Shown piece after piece: positions 1-9,006 of a stretch of 64,000 nucleotides of DNA. A program made the translations under genes and the position numbers. The DNA comes from Flagellimonas profundi. GTDB lineage: Bacteria > Bacteroidota > Bacteroidia > Flavobacteriales > Flavobacteriaceae. The stretch spans positions 175,586 to 239,585 of the forward strand of contig NZ_JAFLNM010000005.1 of the NCBI RefSeq assembly GCF_017313275.1. Reading direction: 5' to 3'. The notes beneath the pieces are model-generated. The model made no database searches, was not told where the DNA came from, and saw only the letters and a program-made list of their open reading frames with translations. Numbering within the stretch: the first letter of the stretch is position 1; each line of letters opens with the position of its first letter.

Positions 1-55
1 CCTCAAGGAAAAAGTGATCAAAGGGGCCGAAGAAGTGAAGAAAACGTACCAATAG
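1..55 (+). CDS. C-terminal tail of a truncated upstream CDS
   Basis: An open frame enters from the left edge and stops at TAG 53-55. It encodes 17 residues, LKEKVIKGAEEVKKTYQ, a charged sequence that would form an amphipathic helix. It is on the same strand as the next gene, which begins 17 bases later, so the two may be co-transcribed. Too little is present to name the protein. Confidence 0.45.
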   Translation, partial: LKEKVIKGAEEVKKTYQ

Positions 56-71
56 TAAATCGTGATCGATC

Positions 72-464
72 GTGAACTATAATCAAATAGGCATATTGGT
101 GGGCATTTGTGCCATTGCCTTTTTTGGCTTCACGCTGAGAAAAGTGGGCAACCCCTATGTAAAAGGACTCTGGAAAAGCGGTCTTTTGGTATTTACAATT
201 TATGCTGCCCTTCTAATTTTTATTGAAATTCGTTGGCAATTCATTTCGGATTATGCCAGTACATACGACTTAAACGGAAATGGTTTTGTAGATCTTAACG
301 AATACTCTGATGAGGCCATTGCTGCCATGAACAAAATGACCAGTAGCGCCAAGGAAAGAAACTATGCCGCTTTAACCATAGCAGGGCTTTCTTCCATAAT
401 TGGTTTTGCTTACCTGTTGAGTGATTGGACCATAACGCGTTTAAAAAACAAAGAACAGAAGTAA
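72..464 (+). CDS. small membrane protein with an EF-hand loop
   Basis: A 130-residue protein of unknown function with a GTG start. Hydrophobic segments at about residues 5-21, 36-53 and 99-117 look like three membrane spans. Between the second and third lies a canonical EF-hand calcium loop, DLNGNGFVDLNE (residues 66-77), with acidic or amide side chains at loop positions 1, 3, 5, 9 and 12. Only one EF hand is visible, so calcium binding may need dimerisation or may be vestigial. The stop is 5 bases before the M3 peptidase start, which suggests one transcript. I do not recognise a named family. The uncertainty is in function rather than coding status. Confidence 0.7.
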   Translation: MNYNQIGILVGICAIAFFGFTLRKVGNPYVKGLWKSGLLVFTIYAALLIFIEIRWQFISDYASTYDLNGNGFVDLNEYSDEAIAAMNKMTSSAKERNYAALTIAGLSSIIGFAYLLSDWTITRLKNKEQK

Positions 465-469
465 CAACT

Positions 470-2497
470 ATGAACAATCCATTGTTGGAGCCATTCAACC
501 AAGCTCCATTTTCAAAAATAAAAAACGAACATTTTAAGCCCGCATTTCTGCAGGCCATAGAGGATACCAAAAAGGAAATCGATGACATTGTAAACAACCC
601 GGAACCGCCCACTTTTAAAAACACCTTGGAGGCATTGGACTTTTCCGGACAGCAATTGGATCGTATCTCGAGCATTTTTTTCAATCTGAATTCAGCGGAA
701 ACCAACGAGGAAATTCAAAAAATAGCCCAAGAAGTATCTCCGCTGTTATCAGAGTTCAGCAACGACATTACTCTGAACGAAGGGCTTTTTGCACGTATCA
801 AAACGGTTTATGAAAAACGTGATTCGTTAGACCTTACCAAAGAGCAGCAGACCCTTCTTGAAAAGAAATACAAGAATTTCAGCAGGAATGGGGCCAACTT
901 AAAAGAGGAAAACAAAAAGCGCCTAAGAGAAATCGATACAGAACTGGCCAAGTTGAAGCTCACATTTGGTGAAAATGTATTGGCCGAGACCAATAAATAC
1001 GAAATGTTCCTCACGGATGAAAAAGATGTGGAAGGACTTCCAGAAGGTACCAAAGAAGCAGCGGCACAACTAGCAGAGTCCAAAGGCAAGCAAGGTTGGT
1101 TGATCACCTTGGACTATCCGAGTTATATCCCATTTATGAAATATGCCAAAAACAGGGAATTGCGCAAAGAACTTTCTTTGGCCTTTGGCAGCAAAGGTTT
1201 TCATAATGATGAGTTGGACAATCAAGAAAATGTAAAGCGCATTGTTAATCTACGTCACGAAAGGGCCAATCTTTTAGGGTATAAAACCCATGCTGATTTT
1301 GTGCTCGAAGAGCGTATGGCCGAGACCCCCGAAAAAGTGCTTGACTTCCTGAACGAACTTTTAGAGAAAGCCAAACCTGCCGCCGAAAGGGAATTCGGCG
1401 AACTGGAGGCCTATGCCAAGGAGTTGGACAACATTGACCGTTTGGAAAAATGGGACAGCGCTTACTATTCCGAAAAGTTGAAGCAAAAGCTGTTCAATTT
1501 GGATGACGAAAAGCTGAAACCCTATTTTAAACTGGAAAATGTAATAAACGGGGTCTTTGAGGTTGCGGAAAAACTCTTTGGGCTTACGTTTAAAGAAGTG
1601 GACAATATAGATAAATACCACAAGGAAGTGAAAACATTTGAGGTGTATGAGAATGACAACTTCATATCTCTGTTCTACGCCGACTTCCACCCCAGACCGG
1701 GAAAACGTGGTGGCGCCTGGATGACCTCCTACAAACCACAATATACCCTTGGAGGAAAAAACAGTAGGCCACATATTTCCAATGTGTGCAATTTTACCAA
1801 ACCAACAAGCTCAAAACCGTCCTTGCTTACGTTCAACGAAGTAACCACACTTTTCCATGAATTCGGACACGCCCTGCACGGTATGTTGGCCAATACCACC
1901 TACCCTAGCCTATCGGGAACATCGGTGTACTGGGATTTTGTGGAACTACCCAGTCAAGTAATGGAAAACTGGTGTTACGAAAAGGATGCCTTGGAACTTT
2001 TTGCCCACCATTATGAAACAGGGGAGTTGATTCCCATGGAGTTGGTGGAAAAAATCAAGGAATCCGCCACCTTTCAAGAAGGTATGGCCACGGTTCGTCA
2101 GTTGAGCTTTGGATTTTTGGATATGGCATGGCACGGAAAAGACCCATCGAACATCAAAGATGTAAAAGCTTACGAAACAGAAGCCTTTAAAGGCACCAAC
2201 TTATTTCCAGAAACACCCGAAACGTGTATGAGCACCTCTTTTGCCCATATTTTTCAGGGCGGGTACTCATCCGGTTACTACAGCTATAAATGGGCAGAAG
2301 TACTGGATGCTGACGCTTTTGCCCATTTCAAGGAAAATGGGATTTTCAGTAAAATGGTAGCGGACAAATTCAAAGAACATGTACTTTCCAAAGGAGGCAC
2401 GGAAAACCCCATGGACCTTTACAAAAAGTTCAGAGGGGCTGAACCCAATATAGATGCCCTGCTGGAGCGAGCAGGACTCTTGGAAACCAAAAGTTAA
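470..2497 (+). CDS. M3 family metallopeptidase (oligopeptidase A / dipeptidyl carboxypeptidase type)
   Basis: A zinc peptidase of 675 residues, the usual size for bacterial Dcp/OpdA, which degrade short peptides. The gluzincin motif HEFGH is at residues 463-467 and the third zinc ligand is probably Glu492 in the DFVELPSQ stretch, as in M3 enzymes. No signal peptide is visible, so a cytoplasmic role in clearing peptides is likely. The frame is open upstream to 425, but the ATG at 470 (MNNPLLEPF) avoids overlapping the preceding gene and begins where family homology normally begins. Whether it acts as an oligopeptidase or a dipeptidyl carboxypeptidase cannot be read from the sequence. Confidence 0.93.
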   Translation: MNNPLLEPFNQAPFSKIKNEHFKPAFLQAIEDTKKEIDDIVNNPEPPTFKNTLEALDFSGQQLDRISSIFFNLNSAETNEEIQKIAQEVSPLLSEFSNDITLNEGLFARIKTVYEKRDSLDLTKEQQTLLEKKYKNFSRNGANLKEENKKRLREIDTELAKLKLTFGENVLAETNKYEMFLTDEKDVEGLPEGTKEAAAQLAESKGKQGWLITLDYPSYIPFMKYAKNRELRKELSLAFGSKGFHNDELDNQENVKRIVNLRHERANLLGYKTHADFVLEERMAETPEKVLDFLNELLEKAKPAAEREFGELEAYAKELDNIDRLEKWDSAYYSEKLKQKLFNLDDEKLKPYFKLENVINGVFEVAEKLFGLTFKEVDNIDKYHKEVKTFEVYENDNFISLFYADFHPRPGKRGGAWMTSYKPQYTLGGKNSRPHISNVCNFTKPTSSKPSLLTFNEVTTLFHEFGHALHGMLANTTYPSLSGTSVYWDFVELPSQVMENWCYEKDALELFAHHYETGELIPMELVEKIKESATFQEGMATVRQLSFGFLDMAWHGKDPSNIKDVKAYETEAFKGTNLFPETPETCMSTSFAHIFQGGYSSGYYSYKWAEVLDADAFAHFKENGIFSKMVADKFKEHVLSKGGTENPMDLYKKFRGAEPNIDALLERAGLLETKS

Positions 2498-2582
2498 AAG
2501 TTTTCAAGTGCTAAAAAAGACCAAAATCATGTTTTTGTCAGCATTGATCGATTTATTCGTCTAATCCATTTTCAACCATGGG

Positions 2583-2610
2583 TTTAGATGCTCAAAAACC
2601 ATTACATTTG
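2583..2610 (+). promoter_or_regulatory. candidate promoter of the ECF sigma gene
   Basis: TACATTTG at 2603-2610 fits the Bacteroidota -7 consensus TAnnTTTG, with a TTTA at 2583-2586 near the expected -33 position. Transcription would start about 10 bases before the ATG at 2627. This is a consensus match only. Confidence 0.4.
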
Positions 2611-2626
2611 GTAATTCGATAGGAAT

Positions 2627-3181
2627 ATGGCCAAGCACAAACTTCAACCGGACAATTGGGTGGACCAATATGCCGATTACCTCTTCAACTATGCAGTTTC
2701 TCGCGTAAGCGATGCCGAAATTGCAAAAGATTTGGTACAGGAAACCTTTTTCGCAGGTCTCAACTCGGCCAAAAACTTTAAAGGGGATGCTGCCGAACGT
2801 ACTTGGCTGGTATCCATTCTTAAAAGAAAGGTTATAGACCATTATCGCAAAATAAATTCTAAAAAAGGGAAAGCAGAAGTTCGCATGAATTACAATTCCG
2901 ATTCAGAAGCCGAAGGCGATTGGTTGGAACAACAAGTGGCCGATCCCTACAGCAAGGACGGCGACAATGTTCTGGAAAATGAAGAATTGGGTTCAGCAAT
3001 TCAAGACTGTATCACAAAACTACCTCAAAAACAGGCCATGGTCTTTAAATTGAAGACCATTCAAGGTATGAGCACTGAAGATGTTTGTAATGAACTGGAT
3101 ATTAATCCGTCCAATCTGTGGGTGATGATCCATAGAGCAAGAACTGCACTTATGGGTTGTTTAAATGAAAATTGGTTTTAG
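2627..3181 (+). CDS. ECF-type RNA polymerase sigma factor
   Basis: A 184-residue sigma-70 family protein with only regions 2 and 4. Region 2 contains DLVQETFF (about residues 35-42) and the promoter-melting segment ERTWLVSILKRKVIDHYRK (about 58-76). Region 4 is the helix-turn-helix at about 125-175, starting LPQKQAMVFKLK and running through NPSNLWVMIHRAR. The middle linker is acidic. Two bases after its stop comes a small zinc-finger protein that looks like its anti-sigma partner, a common arrangement. Its target promoters are unknown. Confidence 0.93.
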   Translation: MAKHKLQPDNWVDQYADYLFNYAVSRVSDAEIAKDLVQETFFAGLNSAKNFKGDAAERTWLVSILKRKVIDHYRKINSKKGKAEVRMNYNSDSEAEGDWLEQQVADPYSKDGDNVLENEELGSAIQDCITKLPQKQAMVFKLKTIQGMSTEDVCNELDINPSNLWVMIHRARTALMGCLNENWF

Positions 3182-3183
3182 GT

Positions 3184-3414
3184 ATGAAGATTTCGTGTAA
3201 AGAGGCATCTAGCATTTGTGACAAATCCCAATATAAAGAGGCGAGTTGGTGGGACATCCTTAAACTTCGCATACATTTATCGTACTGCAAAGTATGCCGT
3301 GGATATTCCAAAAAGAACAGCGAATTAACCTCATTGTGCGATAGGGCGGGCCTGACCATGTTATCAGAAGATGACAAGGAAAAAATGAAGCAAGACTTGG
3401 AAGAGAAACGTTAA
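3184..3414 (+). CDS. mini zinc-finger anti-sigma factor (ZAS-like)
   Basis: A 76-residue soluble protein. The ATG at 3184 is preferred over the upstream one at 3172 because it follows the sigma stop by 2 bases. It has HLSYCKVC (His-x3-Cys-x2-Cys), the core of the ZAS zinc-binding anti-sigma domain, preceded by Cys residues near the N-terminus (ISCKEASSICDK). No membrane segment follows, so unlike most anti-sigma factors it should act in the cytosol, for example as a redox or zinc-responsive sensor. The 3' end overlaps the convergent UbiA-like gene by 4 bases. Its role as antagonist of the upstream sigma factor is inferred from motif and position. Confidence 0.72.
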   Translation: MKISCKEASSICDKSQYKEASWWDILKLRIHLSYCKVCRGYSKKNSELTSLCDRAGLTMLSEDDKEKMKQDLEEKR

Positions 3415-4235
3415 ATATATTTTTCCACACACCAGAACATACAAAACCAGAAAATAGGAATCGCCTCCACCCAGAACATCACAAAATATTTAGATTGCAG
3501 TCTTTTGCCAGAAAGTAATACCAAGATAAGAGCAACACACAATATAGCCCTTAGGGCGATTTCCTGCTGATGTAATTCATCCCTTAAAAAAGTCAATAGA
3601 AAAAAAATCAGCGTCAAACCAATGCCCAATCGCGTGGTATTTTTAGCACCAAGCACCTGTGGCAAAGTCCTCAACCTTTTGTCGTCCCATTGCATATCCC
3701 TGATTTCGAAAGGCAGAATAAGTACCAAAACCAGCAACATGCGCTGGATAAAGGTTACGGCAAAGTCCCAGTCCAAGGTCATTTTTGCATCCAAAACTGG
3801 TAATAAAACCGAAAAACCGGCCCAAACAAAAGCCACGATGTAAATTTTGAGTCCTGCCAAATTTCTCAAGTTTTTGGCCCTTGGCAACAAAGGAACTGCG
3901 TACAATGCGGACAATACACCCAAGACAACAGTGGCCACCCAAATCTGTTCGTCCAATTGAATCAAGAAATAAATGGCGAAAGCAAAGGAAACAAAGCTGA
4001 ATATTTGAATGACCTTATGGTATACATTGGACACGATAAGGTATTTATAGGCCTCCACACCATACTTTATAAAATTGTAACAAACAATCACACTAAAAAA
4101 GATAAAACCCAACAAATTGATATCCGAAGAACTCCCCAACAAATGAAAGGTAACCCCTGTCATGGAAATAACCGCAACGGCCACATGTATACTGGCATCC
4201 AGATAGAAATCAAAAATGGTTTTTAGGATTCTCAT
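3411..4235 (-). CDS. UbiA-like integral membrane protein
   Basis: A 274-residue protein with roughly eight or nine hydrophobic segments. The segment LPFEIRDMQWDDKRLRTLP (about residues 180-198) resembles the second Asp-rich motif of UbiA prenyltransferases. The first motif (NDxxDxxxD) is not evident: the corresponding stretch reads CYNFIKYG. It may therefore be a divergent or inactive member of the superfamily. It is transcribed away from gcvP, with a 125-bp divergent intergenic region. Substrate unknown. Confidence 0.7.
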   Translation of the reverse strand: MRILKTIFDFYLDASIHVAVAVISMTGVTFHLLGSSSDINLLGFIFFSVIVCYNFIKYGVEAYKYLIVSNVYHKVIQIFSFVSFAFAIYFLIQLDEQIWVATVVLGVLSALYAVPLLPRAKNLRNLAGLKIYIVAFVWAGFSVLLPVLDAKMTLDWDFAVTFIQRMLLVLVLILPFEIRDMQWDDKRLRTLPQVLGAKNTTRLGIGLTLIFFLLTFLRDELHQQEIALRAILCVALILVLLSGKRLQSKYFVMFWVEAIPIFWFCMFWCVEKYI

Positions 4236-4306
4236 GTGTTAAAATCTTTGTCCTTTTGCCAAAGGTTAATTGGTCGTTAACAACTTTGCCGCATACACTT
4301 TCAAAA

Positions 4307-4340
4307 TTGACTATTTTCATCGAATTTATCCCTAATTTTG
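4307..4340 (+). promoter_or_regulatory. candidate gcvP promoter
   Basis: TAATTTTG at 4333-4340 matches the Bacteroidota -7 box TAnnTTTG, and TTGA at 4307-4310 lies 22 bases upstream at the -33 position. Transcription would begin near 4346, giving a short leader before the ATG at 4361. This also argues against the longer open frame that begins at 4256. Confidence 0.5.
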
Positions 4341-4360
4341 TGCACTTTATTGGATTGAAC

Positions 4361-7213
4361 ATGAATACAGAGGTTTTTGCCGCCAGACACATTGGCATCA
4401 CAGAGAGAGACTTGCCCCACATGCTCAAAACCATTGGGGTGGAAAACATGGAACAGCTCATTTATGAGACCATTCCCAATGATATCAAATTAAAAAAACC
4501 ATTGGACCTCCCCGAAGGTATCAGTGAACATGAGTTCCTGAGCCATTTGGGTGAACTGGCCAAGAAAAACAAGGTTTTTAAAACCTATATCGGTTTGGGA
4601 TACCACGAATCGTTTACCCCATCCGTAATCAAAAGAAATATTCTGGAAAATCCAGGTTGGTATACGGCCTACACACCTTATCAAGCAGAGATTGCCCAAG
4701 GTCGATTGGAGGCACTTTTGAATTTCCAGACCATGGTAAGCGACCTTACGGGCATGGAAATTGCCAATGCCTCCCTTTTGGATGAAAGTACAGCAGCAGC
4801 AGAGGCCATGAGCATGTTGTTCGAAGTACGCAGTCGCCAACAAAAGAAAGATGGAGTTGTCAAATTCTTCGTTTCCGAAGAAGTGCTACCTCAAACGTTG
4901 AGCTTATTGGAAACACGAGCTATACCTTTAGGTATAGAATTGGTCATTGGAAACCACGAGTCTTTTGATTTTTCCGAAAAATTTTATGGTGCATTATTGC
5001 AATATCCCGGTAAACATGGTCAAGTAAACGATTATGCGTCCTTTGTGGAAAAAGCCAAGGAGAACGAAATAAAAGTAGCCGTTGCCGCCGATATTTTGAG
5101 CTTGGTAATGCTCACTCCTCCTGGCGAATGGGGCGTAGATGCTGTTGTGGGAACCACACAACGTTTTGGGATTCCGTTGGGCTATGGTGGACCACACGCC
5201 GCATTCTTTGCTACCAAAGAAGCTTACAAAAGAAATATTCCAGGTCGTATTATCGGAATCACCAAGGATACAGATGGCAACCCGGCCTTACGTATGGCAC
5301 TCCAAACTAGGGAGCAACATATTAAAAGAGATAAAGCAACCTCAAACATTTGTACCGCCCAGGTGCTTTTGGCCGTAATGGCGGGTATGTATGCGGTTTA
5401 TCACGGACCGGAAGGTTTAAAATATATTGCCAACAAAGTGCACAACAATACCAAAAAGTTGGCCAAAACATTGGAAGGTTACGGTTTTGAGCAATTGAAC
5501 AGCGCCTATTTTGACACGATTCAGGTGAAGGTGAAAAACCCAGGTCGACTTAAAGATGTAGCAGAAAGCAAGAGCATCAACTTACATTATATGGATGACT
5601 CCACGGTTTCTGTTTCATTGAACGAAGCTGTTTCCAATACTGATTTGGACACATTGATTTCTTGCTTCTTGGAATCACATGATTTGGATGAAAAATCTTT
5701 AGGGGAGATGCAGTTGGGTGAAGCCATTCCAAATTCATTGCAAAGGAAAACTCCATTTATGGAGCATGAAGTCTTCAACTCTTATCACTCAGAAACTGAG
5801 TTGATGCGTTATATCAAAAAATTGGAGCGCAAGGATTTGGCATTGAACCAATCCATGATTTCTTTGGGAAGCTGCACCATGAAGTTGAATGCGGCATCGG
5901 AAATGTTACCATTGAGCTGGGGAGAATGGGGCAACATCCACCCTTTTGTGCCTTTAAACCAAGCTGAAGGTTACCAAGAAGTCTTAAAATCATTGGAAGA
6001 GCAACTCAATGTAATTACAGGGTTTTCCGCTACTTCACTTCAACCAAACTCTGGTGCGCAAGGAGAGTACGCGGGACTTATGGTAATCCGAGCTTATCAC
6101 GAATCAAGAGGCCAAGATCACAGAAACATTTGCTTGATACCTGCTTCTGCCCACGGAACCAATCCAGCTTCAGCCGTAATGGCTGGTATGAAAGTAGTTG
6201 TTACCAAAACCGATGAAAAAGGAAACATTGATTTGACAGATCTGGAGGAAAAAGTGGAAAAACATGCAGAAAACTTAGCTGCATTGATGGTCACTTACCC
6301 TTCCACCCATGGTGTTTTTGAATCATCTATAAGACAAATTACCAAACTCATCCACGATAACGGAGGTCAGGTCTACATGGATGGTGCCAACATGAACGCC
6401 CAAGTAGGGTTGACCAATCCTGCAACTATTGGGGCCGATGTATGCCATTTGAACCTGCACAAGACCTTTGCCATACCACACGGAGGTGGTGGGCCAGGCG
6501 TGGGACCTATTTGTGTGGCGGAACAATTAAAACCGTTTTTACCGACAAACCCAGTAATTCCCACTGGCGGAGAAAGTGCAATAACCGCTATTTCTTCGGC
6601 GCCATGGGGAAGTTCATTGGTTTGCCTGATTTCTTACGGATATATCAAAATGCTAGGCTCCGAAGGACTCACAAAAGCTACCGAAGCAGCCATTCTAAAC
6701 GCAAACTACATTAAAGACCGTTTAAAAGGTAAGTTCGATGTACTTTACACAGGTGAGCGTGGACGTGCCGCCCACGAAATGATCATTGACTGTAGGCCCT
6801 TTAAAGCAAATGGAATAGAGGTTACGGATATCGCCAAGCGACTTATCGATTACGGATTCCATGCACCAACGGTTTCCTTCCCAGTTGCGGGAACATTGAT
6901 GATAGAGCCGACCGAGAGTGAAAGCCGTGCCGAACTGGACCGTTTTTGCGATGCGCTATTATCTATTCGAGAGGAAATTGATGAAGCTTCTGCAGATGAA
7001 ATGGATAATGTATTGAAAAATGCTCCTCACACCTTGAGCATGTTGACCAGCGATTCATGGAACCACTCCTATAGCAGGGAAAAAGCCGCTTTTCCATTAC
7101 CTTATATCGCCGAAAACAAGTTTTGGCCAAGCATTAGAAGAACGGATGAAGCGTTTGGGGATCGTAATTTAATGTGCACTTGTGCTCCTATCGAAGAGTA
7201 TATAGAAGCCTAA
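4361..7213 (+). CDS. gcvP: glycine dehydrogenase (aminomethyl-transferring), P-protein
   Basis: The PLP-dependent P-protein of the glycine cleavage system, which decarboxylates glycine and passes the aminomethyl group to lipoylated GcvH. The length of 950 residues matches the one-chain homodimeric form. N-terminal and C-terminal halves are both present. The PLP lysine is Lys701 in HLNLHKTFAIPHGGGGPG, followed by the glycine-rich loop. The ATG at 4361 (MNTEVFAARHIG) is chosen because family members start here and a promoter box lies between it and the earlier start at 4256. The gene is monocistronic, closed by a strong terminator. gcvT and gcvH are not in this window. Confidence 0.97.
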   Translation: MNTEVFAARHIGITERDLPHMLKTIGVENMEQLIYETIPNDIKLKKPLDLPEGISEHEFLSHLGELAKKNKVFKTYIGLGYHESFTPSVIKRNILENPGWYTAYTPYQAEIAQGRLEALLNFQTMVSDLTGMEIANASLLDESTAAAEAMSMLFEVRSRQQKKDGVVKFFVSEEVLPQTLSLLETRAIPLGIELVIGNHESFDFSEKFYGALLQYPGKHGQVNDYASFVEKAKENEIKVAVAADILSLVMLTPPGEWGVDAVVGTTQRFGIPLGYGGPHAAFFATKEAYKRNIPGRIIGITKDTDGNPALRMALQTREQHIKRDKATSNICTAQVLLAVMAGMYAVYHGPEGLKYIANKVHNNTKKLAKTLEGYGFEQLNSAYFDTIQVKVKNPGRLKDVAESKSINLHYMDDSTVSVSLNEAVSNTDLDTLISCFLESHDLDEKSLGEMQLGEAIPNSLQRKTPFMEHEVFNSYHSETELMRYIKKLERKDLALNQSMISLGSCTMKLNAASEMLPLSWGEWGNIHPFVPLNQAEGYQEVLKSLEEQLNVITGFSATSLQPNSGAQGEYAGLMVIRAYHESRGQDHRNICLIPASAHGTNPASAVMAGMKVVVTKTDEKGNIDLTDLEEKVEKHAENLAALMVTYPSTHGVFESSIRQITKLIHDNGGQVYMDGANMNAQVGLTNPATIGADVCHLNLHKTFAIPHGGGGPGVGPICVAEQLKPFLPTNPVIPTGGESAITAISSAPWGSSLVCLISYGYIKMLGSEGLTKATEAAILNANYIKDRLKGKFDVLYTGERGRAAHEMIIDCRPFKANGIEVTDIAKRLIDYGFHAPTVSFPVAGTLMIEPTESESRAELDRFCDALLSIREEIDEASADEMDNVLKNAPHTLSMLTSDSWNHSYSREKAAFPLPYIAENKFWPSIRRTDEAFGDRNLMCTCAPIEEYIEA

Positions 7214-7230
7214 AAACCATCATAAACATT

Positions 7231-7271
7231 GAAAAAAGCCTTGATTCTAAAATTAGACCAAGGCTTTTTTC
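7231..7271 (+). terminator. rho-independent terminator of gcvP
   Basis: A 13-bp perfect stem: GAAAAAAGCCTTG at 7231-7243 pairs with CAAGGCTTTTTTC at 7259-7271, with a 15-nt loop and a T run in the 3' arm. Confidence 0.8.
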
Positions 7272-7382
7272 ATATCCAGCCATATAAACGGTACCTTTTG
7301 AACATTGTAACAATTGTTATGCATGCATAGCACCTAAAGTTTAGATATCTTAACTTGTTTTTATTTAAAACCCCTATATAAA

Positions 7383-8441
7383 ATGAAAATCGGCATTACA
7401 GGCACTGGAAGCTACATCCCTTCCATAGTAACCAAAAACGAAGATTTTTTGAATCATGAGTTTATGGAGACCGATGGGTCGGCCTTTGAACAACAGAACA
7501 ATGTGATCATTGAGAAGTTCGAAGCGATAACAGGTATTGAAAATCGACGATATGCAAAACCAGACCTCAAGACTTCGGACATTGGCTTTTTGGCCGCCGA
7601 AGAAGCTATCGCGAATGCTGGAGTGGATAAAGAGGAACTTGATTACATCATCTTCGCACACAATTTTGGAGACCTGACACCCGGAAAAATTCAAGGGGAC
7701 ACTTTGCCAAGTTTGGCGACTCGCGTAAAGCACTTATTGCGTATCCAAAATCCAAAATGTGTTGCTTACGATCTAATTTTTGGTTGTCCAGGATGGATAG
7801 AGGGCATGATTCAGGCAACTGCTTTTATTAAAAGTGGTATGGCCAAAAAATGTTTGGTGATAGGCGGCGAAACCCTTTCTCGAGTTGTGGACAGGCACGA
7901 CCGTGACAGTATGATTTTTTCCGATGGTGCCGGAGCTACCATTTTGGAGGCCGATCCACCTAACGGGGAGATATTGTCCCATGCCTCGGTAACTTATGCC
8001 AATGAGGAGGCCTATTATTTATATTTTGACAAATCCAATAGCCCTTCCGAATCCAAGGATACCCGGTACATAAAAATGCAGGGAAGAAAAATTTATGAGT
8101 TCGCTTGCGTTAACGTTCCCAAGGCCATGGCTTCCTGTTTGGATGATAGTGGCGTTGCAATCGATGATGTCAAGAAAATCTTTATTCATCAGGCCAATGA
8201 AAAAATGGATGAAGCCATCATCAAGCGATTCTATAAGATCTATGGAAAAGCCGTTCCAGAAAATATCATGCCCATGAGCATTCAAGATTTGGGCAACAGT
8301 TCAGTCGCCACTGTTCCCACTTTATATGATATGGTCCTTAAAGGCAAGCTACCGGAACATGAAGTAAAAAAGGGAGATGTTGTTATATTTGCAAGTGTTG
8401 GTGCCGGTATGAACATCAACGCCATTGTATACAAATATTAG
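7383..8441 (+). CDS. 3-oxoacyl-ACP synthase III family protein (FabH-like)
   Basis: A thiolase-fold condensing enzyme of 352 residues, slightly longer than housekeeping FabH. The catalytic triad of the KAS III family is intact: Cys135 in IFGCPGW, His269 in IHQANEK and Asn305 in LGNSSVATVP. Such enzymes condense an acyl-CoA or acyl-thioester with malonyl-ACP. The stop codon abuts the ATG of a methyltransferase, and a family 2 glycosyltransferase follows, so it probably serves a dedicated lipid or secondary pathway rather than general fatty-acid initiation. Product unknown. Confidence 0.88.
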   Translation: MKIGITGTGSYIPSIVTKNEDFLNHEFMETDGSAFEQQNNVIIEKFEAITGIENRRYAKPDLKTSDIGFLAAEEAIANAGVDKEELDYIIFAHNFGDLTPGKIQGDTLPSLATRVKHLLRIQNPKCVAYDLIFGCPGWIEGMIQATAFIKSGMAKKCLVIGGETLSRVVDRHDRDSMIFSDGAGATILEADPPNGEILSHASVTYANEEAYYLYFDKSNSPSESKDTRYIKMQGRKIYEFACVNVPKAMASCLDDSGVAIDDVKKIFIHQANEKMDEAIIKRFYKIYGKAVPENIMPMSIQDLGNSSVATVPTLYDMVLKGKLPEHEVKKGDVVIFASVGAGMNINAIVYKY

Positions 8442-8963
8442 ATGTACGAGAACAACTTTCCCAATAAACGCTACAAGCATACTTTAGCATTCTTAAGAAA
8501 GCACATCAATACTTCAGAATCCATTTTGGACCTAGGAGTTGAAAATCCCTTTTCTGAAATAATGAAATCCAACGGGTACCAAGTGGAAAATACCCAAGGT
8601 GAAGATTTGGATTTCAAATTTGATAAAGTTGCACGATCAGATGCAGATGTGGTCACTGCCTTCGAGATTTTTGAACATTTGGTGGCTCCCTTAAATGTTT
8701 TGAAAGAGATAAAAGCCAAAAAAATAGTGGCAAGCGTACCTATGCGATTATGGTTTTCACCTGCCTACCGGAGCAAAACCGACCCATGGGACCGTCATTA
8801 TCACGAATTTGAAGATTGGCAATTTGATTGGCTTTTGGAAAAGGCTGGTTGGACCATTAAGGATACTGCCAAATGGACAAACCCAACCAAAAAAATTGGG
8901 ATACGGCCTATTCTAAGATACTTTACAAACAGGTACTATATTGTTTATGCCGAAAGGACCTAA
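8442..8963 (+). CDS. class I SAM-dependent methyltransferase (small)
   Basis: A 173-residue protein with the SAM-binding motif I as ILDLGVENPF (about residues 28-37) and a motif-II-like region DVVTAFEIFEHL (about 69-80), typical of Methyltransf_11/23-type folds. It is shorter than most and lacks extra domains. It begins immediately after the KAS III stop with no spacer, indicating translational coupling. The acceptor substrate is unknown, and family assignment rests on motif I and fold pattern only. Confidence 0.75.
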   Translation: MYENNFPNKRYKHTLAFLRKHINTSESILDLGVENPFSEIMKSNGYQVENTQGEDLDFKFDKVARSDADVVTAFEIFEHLVAPLNVLKEIKAKKIVASVPMRLWFSPAYRSKTDPWDRHYHEFEDWQFDWLLEKAGWTIKDTAKWTNPTKKIGIRPILRYFTNRYYIVYAERT

Positions 8964-9006
8964 AAGTAATTTGGGATAAGTGCCCGGTTTTTTGGAATTT
9001 TAGCAA

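Noticed and set aside
4256..4360. N-terminal extension of gcvP in the longer open frame
   Set aside because: The extension contains the likely promoter box and does not match the start of known P-proteins. The ATG at 4361 does.
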